From: Nymphaea colorata
Lineage: Eukaryota; Streptophyta; Magnoliopsida; Nymphaeales; Nymphaeaceae
Reading direction: 5' to 3'
DNA: 64,000 nucleotides
NCBI RefSeq assembly: GCF_008831285.2
Contig: NC_045138.2
Location: 12,348,571 to 12,412,570 of the forward strand
A program made the position numbers and the translations under genes. The notes under the pieces are model-generated. The model saw nothing but the letters and a program-made list of their open reading frames with translations, searched no databases and was not told the origin of the DNA. Below are positions 11,202 through 22,259 of the stretch, in pieces (the stretch's first letter is position 1; every line of letters begins with the position of its first letter).

Positions 11202-14200
11202 ATGAATGATCCCTACTCCTACATGTACAGAGGATGGCTTAACTATAACTCCCTTCGCTATCATCACCGCCGCCAGCAACAGTCTGGCTACCCTCTTCTC
11301 ACTTCTTCTTCTTTGTGTTACAATTATCAATCTGCTGTCACTGTTGCAGAGGCACCAGAGTCCCCACCCCTCAGAGAAGCGCTTCCTTTGCTGAGCTTGA
11401 GCCCGAGGAAGGATGATGATGGGATGCAGAAAGTGCAGGATACGTCGTCTGTCGTGGATGAGGCGGACAAGGCGGGGGTGAAGAGCCTCTCCGGCAGCAA
11501 TAATACTGTTGACGAGTGTGATGATGAGACGGTGACGGTGGCCCTGCACATAGGATTGCCTCTGCCCAGCCATGGGGAGGCCGCCGACCTTCCCACGCAG
11601 GTGACCTCCTCCTCCTCTTCCTCCAACCCTGAAGCCGACAAGGATGAGGCTGGTGGGTACCCTGCAAACAGGCTGAACAAGGGTCAATACTGGATCCCCA
11701 CTCCTTCTCAGATCTTGATTGGCCCTACTCAGTTTGCCTGCCCTGTCTGTTCCAAGACCTTCAACCGCTACAATAATATGCAGGTCATCATCTCTCCTTA
11801 GATCACTCTCTCTCTCTCTCTCATTCGGATTTCTGATGCTTTGTCTGAGATCTTGTTATGATCCATATCTATATCAGGATTCCTTTCATAGATTTGGTGT
11901 TGGCAGATGATTTTTGGGCCATTTTTTATTTCAGTTTTTCGTGTTTCCACGTGTGATTTAGTTTTCAGGACGCGCTTTTCATGTTCTCTAGAATTCCTAG
12001 AAGGTTTTGGCCTTTTGAATATATGCCTTCGTTCGCTGTGCTTCCCTCTTCATTTACTTTTCTTTTATTCCGATAGTAGTGCCCAGATTATCATAAGCGG
12101 ACTATGTTCTCAGATTGTCATTCAGGTGTTGAATTTCTTCTCTTTTGTTCTCAGTCCGGTAATTCATGTTAACAAACGTGAGCAATGTTGGTATGTTGAT
12201 GAAAAAGATATACATCCATTTCATCTTTGTTCTCAGTTTTCTTGCACTCATGATCTTTTATTTTGTCTAGCATAAGAAACCTTGTCTTCTGTAACCCTCC
12301 ATGTCTGGCCGTCGAGCTTCTCTTTTGTTTGGGTTGTGGGTTGCTACCGGTTTCAGATACCTCACAAAAAGAAAGAAAGAGAGAAGGAGAGAGAGAGTTG
12401 GAGAAATAAGTTTTGGTCAGCTTGATCACTTCCATATTTCTTAGCGTAAGGTTGCGAACAGACACATAGAGCTGATCCTTCTGAAGACAATAAGGTCTAC
12501 TGATCCAGAACACACAGAGAGGTCAACTTTTACGCGACAGATGGTGTGTACGACTGAACAATCCATGAGTTTTGTTTCGTCTCGCTTTTGTACTACTGCT
12601 TGGAGGAACGTGCATTTGCAGAGTGTGTAAATTGCCACTGAAAGTTTCCCCATGAGCTATTGCCAGGCTTCTGGATCCATGCTCAAACCGAAGATCTTCC
12701 TGCCATCAGACAACTATTTATTTAATTGAGAAAGCATTACTGTATCTCATTATGATCAGCACTTTCTCTTTCTAAAAGTAAAGCGGTAAACAGTCCTTCT
12801 CTCTCTCTCTCGTAAAATACCCCGCACCCCAGTATTTTTTGAAAAAAAAAAAAAGCTCCGGACACAGCATCGAATGTGTAGCATCATATTAGTTCAACGC
12901 CAATGTAGCTTAACATCTTGAAGCAGGGGGAATAGGGGGACTTTTGGAAGGAATGAACCTCTCACTCACCTGAAAATGTAATATCACATTGTATACGAAA
13001 AAGAGGAAATCTAAAATCGATGGTTTATGATTCAAATGGCAGACACTCTTTGTTTATTACTTTTTACCTTCCTTTTAATTGCAGGAAATGTAAAGTAGAT
13101 GCTAAAGGCTCATAAATTGACAATAAATTTGACGTGATGACGGCTCACCGTATTTGCAGTGAGAACACTAAGCACGGTTAATATTTAAGTGGTTTTTCAG
13201 CTATTCGAATGGCTTTCTTACTGATGAGTTGATTTAGCAATAAAAACTCGAAAGCAGGTGATCGTTTGGTTTCATTGCCTTCCTTTATTATAAGCTACTT
13301 CATTCATTGGTCATTATTTGTCATTACTGCCATTATGCATTTGATTCCATCAAACCTTCACTGAAGTTCATGGCCTTTACCTTTCTGGACAGCTGCTTTT
13401 GATCTTTCTCTCTCTCCTTCTTTTACTGTATACACACGTGTGTGTGTGTTGTATCCACACAATGAGAGTGAGTGAGACAGAGAGAGAGAAAGGGTATTAC
13501 TCAAGAAAGAAGCTCTAAGTTCATCGGCGTAAAATCCTGCATCGCCCTTTTCTGTTTGTGTACAGTCGAGTCTTTCCTCCCAGCCAAACATGTTGCAGAC
13601 ATTCGAGGCTATGACATCCTATCAATTTGTGATGTGCAGGGATCTGTGTGGGCAGCTGCCCGCACGATCCACAAAATTTCTTCATTTACATATGATGCTC
13701 TGAACAATTTGTTCGTTTGTATATATTGGTGCCACTAAGAATACAAAGTTATTTGAATCAGTGCCCCTCAACCCAGAATCTGCCACTGCTCTCTCTCATG
13801 TCTTTTAAGCATCACAGTTCTGTGCTGTAGGGCTCAACAATATTAAAGTTCCATGCAATTCTTTTTATGTTTTTCCTTCTGATCTCCACTAAAGAAATCA
13901 AGTTTTTCATATTGGCAGATGCATATGTGGGGTCATGGATCTCAATACAGAAAAGGGCCGGAGTCTCTTAGGGGAACACAACCAACAGCCATGCTGAGGC
14001 TTCCTTGCTATTGCTGCTCTCCTGGGTGCAGGAACAACATCGATCATCCGAGAGCGAAGCCATTGAAGGACTTCAGGACCTTACAGACACACTACAAGAG
14101 GAAGCACGGGATCAAACCTTTCATGTGCAGGAAGTGTGGGAAGGCCTTTGCCGTGAGAGGGGACTGGAGAACGCATGAGAAGAACTGCGGGAAACTGTGG

Positions 14201-14353
14201 TACTGTGCATGTGGCTCCGACTTCAAGCACAAACGCTCGCTCAAGGATCACATCAAGGCCTTCGGGAACGGCCATGCTGCTTATGGTATAGACATTTTTG
14301 AGGAGGAAGACGATCCTGCCTCTGAAATTGAGCAGGACGATGATTCTCAGTGA
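11202..14353 (+). CDS. WIP-type C2H2 zinc-finger transcription factor, two exons
   Basis: Exon 1 is 11202-11783 (194 codons) and exon 2 is 13919-14353 (144 codons plus TGA), giving a 338-residue protein; WIP proteins usually run about 300-400. The intron has GT (11784) and AG (13918) borders in phase 0, splitting zinc finger 1 after NNMQ, as is typical of the family. Seen: a Ser/acidic N-terminal half with an EAR-like leucine motif ([10 protein letters not shown], residues 59-68) and [12 protein letters not shown] (111-122); the diagnostic WIP triad at 164-166; ZF1 C180/C183/H196/H200; ZF2 with C226/C231 and H252/H257; ZF3 C264/C267/H280/C284; ZF4 C290/C292/H305/H313; and an acidic tail. The family (TT1/WIP1, NTT/WIP2, WIP3-6) acts in the nucleus in seed-coat flavonoid, transmitting-tract, root or vein development. 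I cannot choose the paralogue, so no symbol is given. The ATG at 11202 is the first in this frame after a CT-rich leader. All key residues are present and no stop or frameshift is seen. Confidence 0.95.
11784..13918 (+). other. Single intron of the WIP zinc-finger gene
   Basis: This 2135-bp phase-0 intron begins GTCATC and ends ATTGGCAG. It holds CT/GA-rich tracts near 11803-11822, 12363-12398 and 13470-13490, a G-box-like CCACGTGTG near 11948, and a near-palindrome GTGTGGGCAGCTGCCCGCAC (13646-13665). Reading frames inside it are short and resemble no protein I know, so I treat them as chance. The borders are supported because joining them restores the unbroken ZF1 to ZF2 sequence of the WIP domain. 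Confidence 0.9.
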
Positions 14354-14560
14354 ACATCAGTTCGGCGGATGCTCGATCAGGTCTGTGTTGTTCAAACGCT
14401 TTGTAATTACTCAGATGTAGCGGTTTTCGTCTTCCCGTGTCCAAGTTGATTTGGCGTAGCTTTTCCTTCAGCTTAATTTGCGAAATGAGAGTCATGGTGA
14501 ATGTTAATTTGTTCTAATCATAAGTGCATCTCTTTCCATCATTGCTTCTTGTGCAATGGA
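14354..14560 (+). other. Probable 3' UTR of the WIP gene
   Basis: AT-rich sequence with several T-rich tracts follows the stop at 14351-14353. No canonical AATAAA is evident. Variants such as TAATTA near 14403 and TCTAATCATAA near 14513 could act as plant near-upstream elements. A long (CT)n microsatellite begins at 14569, so the transcript probably ends before or close to it. Confidence 0.3.
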
Positions 14561-14567
14561 CTACAAT

Positions 14568-14568
<1 letters not shown>

Positions 14569-14617
<49 letters not shown>
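14569..14617. repeat. (CT)n microsatellite after the WIP gene
   Basis: A pure CT run of 49 nt about 215 bp downstream of the WIP stop codon. Confidence 0.95.
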
Positions 14618-14619
<2 letters not shown>

Positions 14620-14843
14620 GTCCACATATTTATATATATCAAGAGCGAGGGATAAATATTGATGTTATGGAATGGAGCTGTCCAGGTACGGCTAGTCACT
14701 TCAATTTATGTACATGTATTCAACAGATACAGTTAGGGCTTTGAGAGCTATATGATAGATGAAAAAAAATCTTGAAATCTGATGTGCACATTAGATTATT
14801 TGATTTTTGTACTCTCTTTCATGGTTTTAGAAACTCTAAACAC

Positions 14844-14845
<2 letters not shown>

Positions 14846-14878
<33 letters not shown>
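14846..14878. repeat. (AT)n microsatellite
   Basis: An uninterrupted AT run of about 33 nt. Confidence 0.9.
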
Positions 14879-14879
<1 letters not shown>

Positions 14880-14881
<2 letters not shown>

Positions 14882-15229
14882 TGATTGGTAGGTACCAAAC
14901 CACTTGTGTAAGGGATAAAAGCTAGACCACTTAAATTTATGTTAAATTGTGTTTTAAGCAAAAATATGAACCTTTAATGTGTTTATAAACACTGATTTAA
15001 TATAAATCATGTTTTACTTCAAGTAATTTTGTTAAAATATTGATCTTTATACTATCAGAGCCGTTCATTTTTTTTACTATTACAAAAACATGATTTAAGT
15101 AAAAAAACAACTAACTTAATATATGTTTCTCATCAAATCATCATATCTATCCGGTCGGATTTCAAAAGTCATATTTTAATACTTAATTTTAATAGGTCTG
15201 ACTTTTCTCTCTTACCCAAGTAGTCTGGT

Positions 15230-15290
<61 letters not shown>

Positions 15291-15984
15291 AAACAAAGAT
15301 AATGAAACCTTCGACAAAAACATAAAAGAGGATATCAAGCGTTTGAAATCCTGAAACATACTACAGAGGGAGAGTATGTGTGAAAAATTAACATTCTAGA
15401 GGACGAGAAAAACTATAGGTAAAGGTTTTGTTGGGTGAAAAGTCGAATGAAAAGGTTTCCATTTAAAAGATTTGATTTTTTTTTCCTTACATAGTTTTCT
15501 TTTCTTGATTTTTTTGTCTAGTGTGTGATTGTCGTGGACTTTAAAAAAAAAAAACATGCATTTTCATGCATATTACAGAAGCAGTTTATTGTTTCACTCA
15601 AGCTGATAAGGGATGCAACTGTTCCACTGAAAGTTGCGTGATTGAGATGGAACTGGATAGAAAACGTGTGCTGGATCCGTAACAGCTTGTTTGACAAAAC
15701 AGTGTGAAACAAACACGGAAGCATCAAAATTCTAAAGTTTCCTGATGACAGTGCTCGAAATTCATTGGCATCAACAAGGGTGAAGGGAATGATTCTAAAT
15801 TAAGAAGGCTGTTGTTCGAGATAACCGATACCGTGGAAGGCTCTAAGCTTTCTTGTCATGGGCGCTTCTTATCTTCATCGAGAATTTTGCCAATCAATTT
15901 TGAAACGACAGCCCCAGTTTGGTCTATTTCTTTGCTTCGCCCATTTTAGCACCGAACTTGACCCTTATGACATGACAAATTGTG
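14880..15984. other. Intergenic, nothing recognisable
   Basis: AT-rich with one compound microsatellite (15231-15291). No protein-like frame. Confidence 0.5.
15231..15291. repeat. Compound (TA)n-(GA)n microsatellite
   Basis: About 40 nt of TA pass directly into about 20 nt of GA. Confidence 0.9.
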
Positions 15985-16200
15985 GTAGAAAGAGAGAAAG
16001 AGAGAGAGGGAATTTCGGTTCTCATCCGGGTATTCGGGTGTCTCAATTGAGGGAAAGGCGAAAGGAAGCAATGTGATATATAGTGTAGGCTCCACCTCAA
16101 GCATCACACAGCCCTTTGACTCAGACTCATGCAGAAGGGAGAAACTCAGACTCATGGAGAAGGGAGAAAGAGAGAGGGAATTTCGGCTCTCATCCGGGTA
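15985..16200 (+). repeat. Local duplication of a GGGAATTTCGG...CTCATCCGGG unit
   Basis: GAGAGGGAATTTCGGTTCTC plus ATCCGGGTA (about 16002-16030) recurs as GAGAGGGAATTTCGGCTCTC plus ATCCGGGTA (about 16172-16201). Between them CTCAGACTCATG(C/G)AGAAGGGAGAAA is itself repeated twice (16120-16168). These purine-rich duplications lie just upstream of the GC-rich segment. Confidence 0.6.
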
Positions 16201-16234
16201 AGAAGATCAAAGACTCCTCCCACTCACTCACCTA

Positions 16235-16660
16235 TCATTCCACGGCGGCGCTGAAGGTTAAATAAAGGGTGCTCAAGTGCACAACGAAACCAGATCCAAA
16301 CCGAAAAAAGCAAAACCTAAATGCTCGTGACCTCGTCTTCTCCGTTCTCCCTCTCGCTTCAGTTTCTTCTTTCGACCGAACGGCCACTTCTTGGTTCACT
16401 GGTTTTTTGGGCAGCAGCCGCGGACGGCGACCGGCGACGGACGACCGGTGGACGGCGACGGCGATGGCGACGGAGGGGACGGACGATGAATGGGCCACGT
16501 TCCTTTGATTTTTTTTGTTGTACAGTTGTTAGGGTTCCTCGCCCCCCGATCCCACCGACCACTCTTCAGCCCATCTCTTTGAATAGCTTGAGGACTTCCA
16601 TAAGGGCCTCTACAGAATCTCTTTCAGCTCTACAAGCAAGAATCGCAGGAAAGTAACCTC
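16235..16660 (+). other. GC-rich, gene-start-like segment of unknown identity
   Basis: A sudden GC-rich stretch in AT-rich surroundings has plant gene-start character: GGCGGC/GGCGAC repeats around ATGGCGACGGAG (16463), an open plus frame 16321-16656 ending ...STESLSALQARIAGK, and alternative frames 16269-16508 (plus) and 16235-16498 (minus). It could be a 5' exon of an undetected multi-exon gene, a fragment of one carried by a transposon, or GC-driven chance. No domain is recognisable, and I found no convincing continuation downstream. Confidence 0.3.
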
Positions 16661-17429
16661 CTTTAGGCACCTTTGAGAAAGCCTTATTCATCTCTCAGTT
16701 CCTCACCCGTCCCTTTGATTTGTTTTTTTCACAACGAATTCCTATTTCATTTGCTTTTGTTTTGAGCTCTTGTCTGCATACGGTGGTTGCAAATGCTTTA
16801 ATGCTCCACATTATTTTGCTCCACATAATCTCTAGAGTTCTCTGCATTGTGTGTATCGTTGCGTGTCTTGTTATATGGCTCTTAGACTTCGACTTTGTGT
16901 GCAAACCTTGCATATGCCTTGTTTTTCAGTAGGGAACTATGAACATTGTTTTTTAATGATGTGATGATATGTCATTTGTTTTTTCTCAAAATTTATAATT
17001 TTTTAAATTAAAAAATAATATTATCGTCGTACCCATTTTCTCCTGTTTTCTTAGGTGACATAGGTTAAATAGGCCTCTTATCAGGACAAAGTGGAAGTGG
17101 AATGAAAAGTAAGAAAATAACATTTTTCGACAAATTAACAAGAATAGTTGTATTAGGAGGACATGCTGGTTGTCAAGCATCAACCACTGAATAGAGTGAC
17201 ACATAGATCCTAGCTACTGCATTCTAAAAGTAAGGGGACAGCTTCGTAATCATAAGCGACGCCTGATGAGCAAAAGAAAAAGAAGAAGGATCCAAAAGAA
17301 AAGTCAGAGGGACAAATTATCCATTAAGTATAAATTGTGAAAAACCTTTTTACTAAAACTTTTACCTCCGTTTGAAATTATACACTCCGTTTCAGCTACA
17401 ATTAAGGTCTTAAATTTTCGTGGCAATTA

Positions 17430-17500
17430 CAGCCATCAACATGTGGGCATGGTGTGTGGGCAATTGCCCACACGGGTTCCCAAAAAGTGTTTATTTTATA
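17430..17500 (+). repeat. Palindrome-centred dispersed repeat, copy 1
   Basis: Contains the perfect 20-bp palindrome GTGTGGGCAATTGCCCACAC at 17454-17473, followed by CCCAAAAAGTGTTTATTTTA. It is homologous in order to the copies at 20234 and 33860-33931. Confidence 0.55.
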
Positions 17501-18048
17501 TTAAAACTTTATGACAGTTTTTCTATACATGTACGTCTTTAAAATTTAAAATTATATAAGTAGTAACTTTTAGCTGGCTCCAACATGCTACCAAAGAGAG
17601 AGAGAGAGTCAATTATATAGTCAATTAGTTATACTAAGTGGTGTGTGCTAATTGCATGGTTAATTAGTTATACTAAGCACGTAAATATGTGAATCGTATG
17701 AATTGATCATGAACTCTCCCCACCCAATCAATTTCATTAATAGCTCATATGGTGTTACCCTGAATAGTCACTTTCCAAAGTCAAGGTATTTACTGTTATT
17801 TATTTCCTTTTGCATTATACACTACTGAACTTAATTACAAGTAGCACTTATAATCAGGTCACATTTATAATGTATATATATATATATATATATATCCCGG
17901 TATAAGCACGTAGAGTGCGAAAACTATATTCATTAAATTTTCCAGTCAACATCGGCAACAATTGGTTTGAACGCCTTATGTCGAAGGGGGAAAAGAAAAA
18001 GCACCAGAAAAATAATTAAGCAGGTTCGACGGCTTCCACGCAACGTCA

Positions 18049-18549
18049 GTGAAAAGGGCTCCAGGACGAGTCATGTCAGAGACAACCCATCAGCCTTTAT
18101 GCTCATCTTTTCATTCCCGTCCACCGCCCCTTCATTCACTCTTACACGACACAGCGCCATTGCTGCAGCAATCATTTCCCACTTCCATCTCCCTCGCTCT
18201 CTCACTGCACAACGAAATTAAGGTACGTGGTAATCAATTGAGGACAGAGCATGTGCAAACGCCAACTGCAAATACTTCACGAGTTCGTGGGACAGTAGGC
18301 GGAGGAAATCGCCAATCCAAAGTGTCCTTGACATTCTTTTTGGGCATGATGCAGATGGGAGGAAGAAATATTTTTTTAAAAAACTCTTTTGGGGGAGAGG
18401 AAGAGGGCTCCCACCCCCATGGCAGTTCATGTAGCAACAAAAGCAAAAGCGGGATGGATGGAGTCGATGAGGATGATGGCTCACATGCTGACAGCAGAAT
18501 TCAATTGTCCCCCCCTCCTCAACAGCAGCCTCGTCTTTATAATCCCTAG
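18049..18549 (+). other. Unassigned 166-codon open frame
   Basis: The frame has a proline/serine-rich start and an acidic, glycine- and serine-rich end. I recognise no domain, and antisense frames of similar length overlap it (18218-18649). GC content is moderately raised over this stretch. It may be a remnant of a gene or chance. Confidence 0.15.
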
Positions 18550-20035
18550 GTGCACCCCCACATCTCCTCTCCAAACCACTTATTTTGGATAATTTGGTTT
18601 TTTTTATCTTTAATTTAAAAAAAAAAAACAAATTTTGATGACAGCCCATCTAACATTTGATGTCCTTCTAAATGACCACCTAACTTATATGAGTATTTTT
18701 CAACCCAACACCTCCCCTTCCTATCATTTGGTTTTAAGTGATACAGCATCTGGTCATCAATTTCATTTTTATGGGTACTATTCTTTTATACTGCAAGAAG
18801 CAGTAAGTAACAATAGTTCTCATTTCAAACAACAGTTTCTTTATACTAACTAATGTTGATCTTTGGTTCTTCTTTCTTTTTGTGAGATGTTATTTGTATT
18901 CTTGAAGCACTGAGCCAGCCCTTGGAATCTACCGTGCATGTGCATGAAGGATAGCAAATCTTTTGGTGCTACCCTTTCCCTTTATACAGATAATTTTATT
19001 CAACAAAGATACGGGGTCCGTATCTCCCAGCAAGCTGTTATTGCGAACAAGAATTAGTTGATGAGTGTCATGTTTTTTACCTAGATCCCGAAATGGCTTT
19101 GGACCATGGAGCTAGGAAGAAAAAGAAAGGAGTTTGTACCTCTATCCCACTCTTTTTCTACCATTTGGTAAACTTTTTTTTTTGTCTCACTTCAAGTTGT
19201 TGAATGAAAGTAATAGTAGTACCTGACATTAATTAGGGCTCTTTTTACAATAATAAACTAGAAGTTTTAGCTTGTTATATCTCTTTCTTAGCCTACCAAG
19301 AGGGAAAAAGACACCGCGCCATCTGGATTTAATGTGAATTACATAAATTATGCCTAAATGCACTGGCTTCAATAACAATTACTAAAAGCTAGACAGAAAG
19401 GGTCTCTATCGGATTAATGAAAGTAAGTTGGTCCTTAAAATGAAACTGGTGAGTTTTTCGTTTTATAATATGGTTACGGGCGAAAGCACATATAACAACA
19501 ATACTAGTGCATTGGGCGATGTTCAATCGAACGATATAGTGGGGAACCACTTTGTCCCCTCAAGTCTTAACACGAGAATTGAGACTTCCAAGAGGTGTGA
19601 ATCCATTTTGTTCTTGAAAATCCCAAGAGAGAGAGAGAGAGAGAGAGCATGTAGGAAGGTTTGATAAGAAGAAGAAAAGTTTAGAAAGGTAAGGACGGTG
19701 AAAATACAAGGACGAAAATAAAGCCCTTCTTTCTCCTTTCTCGTTGTGGCCATCCCTCCTAGGAGCCATACGCAAGATTTTCGGGTTACTTTTCAATTAT
19801 TTTTCTATTAACGTTTCTTTGATGCGGATGTTAGGAACCTTTCCTGATGCGGATGCAAAAGAAATGAAACAAAAAAGAAAAGCTTTAAAAAACAATAATT
19901 AATGATATGATTCTGGCCAAATCATGTTTCAGCAACAGGCCAGAGAAGTTTATAATCCAATTATTTTGTTTTCTTATTATCCTAGCTTATCTATTTTTGC
20001 CTACTACTAAAATTTTCATCTTTCCTGTTTGGCAG

Positions 20036-20228
20036 CAGGGGTCGAGTGAGGATTTTTTGCAAGGACGGGCCAAACGGTTCAATGAAGTTATTCGGGTAGA
20101 GCCAAACTAAACTCGAATCCAAAAAATACATTACGCAACTAAAATTTTTCAATTTTTTTAATGTAATTTTTTTTTCAATTAGTTGTGGTGGGGCCACGGC
20201 CTAGGCAGATGCCCCCCCTCTGCTCCTG
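20036..20228. mobile_element. Short hAT-like non-autonomous element
   Basis: The left end CAGGGGTCGAGTGAGGATTTTT and the right end (reverse complement CAGGAGCAGAGGGGGGGC) resemble the termini of the 4.3-kb hAT at 21698-25996. The phrase GACGGGCCAAACGGTTCAATGAAGT also occurs in nearly the same form just inside that element's left end (about 21725). Flanking octamers TTTGGCAG and AGTAGCAG agree at only 5 of 8 positions. Confidence 0.5.
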
Positions 20229-20277
20229 AGTAGCAGAACCCCATGTAGTATGATGTGTGGGCAATTGCCCACACCAG

Positions 20278-20916
<639 letters not shown>

Positions 20917-21689
20917 GTTAGAAATTATGCATTACGTCAGATGCTGCAAATTCTAATGTGTGGCAAGAGGCAGTACCCCACCAACCTGTATACCCTATAG
21001 GCACCCTATTTTAAGCGTTGGTCATAATTGTATTAAGAATTACATTTTTAAAAGATCCTACTTCGAAGAAGAGGTCCATAAGCACATATAACAAATATTT
21101 TCTTTGAGCAGAATGTGATTTTTCAAAAGTGTTTCTAATAGGAAATCATAAGAACCTATTGAATTAAGGAAATTTATAATAGGCCAAATTGAATTTGCCT
21201 TTTGGTTATTTCTAGTTTTCAAACTTAGAAGGGTGCTTTTGAACCAGATCCCAAATTTGATAGATCACACACACACACACTCTCTCTCTCTCTTTCTCTC
21301 TCTCTCAGAAGGCCATGCCATACTTAATCAATGATTTCTATGACTAATATCCATAATACATCTCAATAAGCTTATAAATCTTATCTGTATTTAAAGATCA
21401 ATCGTTTAGTTGTTGGTAGCATAAGTGAAGTTTTTCTATCATGACCAAATGACCATTTTACCAATCACAAGAAAGTGTTTGAACTGATTTTTTAGAAGCA
21501 TTTCAAATGTAGGAAACACTGACAAGAACTATAGCTAAACTCATTTCATTTAGGTGCCAAAAACATAGACCATGACTAGGTTGCCATTACTATTCTAATG
21601 ACCATCTTGCCCCTAATTCTTAGAAAACATCCAGAACTTTGAAAATTGTCTGAAGCTAGTTCAATCAAGACCATTCTTACCCTTACAAG
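20917..21689. other. Flank of the hAT insertion, repeat-like
   Basis: Contains an (AC)n-(CT)n run near 21267-21306 and phrases such as GACCATTTTACCAATC and ACCATCTTGCCCC that read like decayed LTR sequence. The hAT at 21698 inserted into this DNA, which resumes at 26005. Confidence 0.35.
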
Positions 21690-22259
21690 TCTTTAAGCAC
21701 ACGTGGAGCCAGGATTTTTTTCAACGGCGGGCCAAACGGTCCAATGAAGTATAATATATTTTATATATATATATATACTCACGTACATTAGATGATATTT
21801 GTAAACCATAGTATAGTAGAAGTGAACATATGTCGTATATAATTGTCACGTCATGAACGTAAAGCGCGACCTATACTACGACATATTTAATAATTGTTTA
21901 TGTCATTAACACAAAGTGCAGTTTGCCCTGAACAGATAAGGTGCTCTATTTCTGTTACAGTAACATAAGTGTGAGCAGTGAGCATAAGATGGACATACAA
22001 ATATAACAACTCAAAATATAGTAAACAAATAAACCTATAAACTCCAAACCAAAAAAATAAATGTTACTTACCTAAAACAAGCAATTTTGTATTCTTTCGA
22101 TGTAACACAATCAGCTTCTGTTCTTATTGAAAATAATTACATGGCATCATTCATTCATCTGCACAATAAAATGTAAGCAAAAACTACATCATTTATTGTT
22201 AAAACTAAATAATGACTCAAATAAACATTAACATAAAAAGGATGCAACAAAATACTTTA

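Larger units (their letters stand above)
16661..20035. other. Intergenic with two weak unassigned frames
   Basis: Apart from the palindrome repeat (17430-17500) and the 166-codon frame (18049-18549), this stretch is AT-rich with an AT microsatellite at about 17871-17895 and a GA run at 19625-19648. No recognisable gene. Confidence 0.45.

Noticed and set aside
11154-11687. 177-codon minus frame (and other antisense frames) over WIP exon 1
   Set aside because: They are antisense shadows of a clearly coding exon, with low-complexity Arg/Gly content and no motif.
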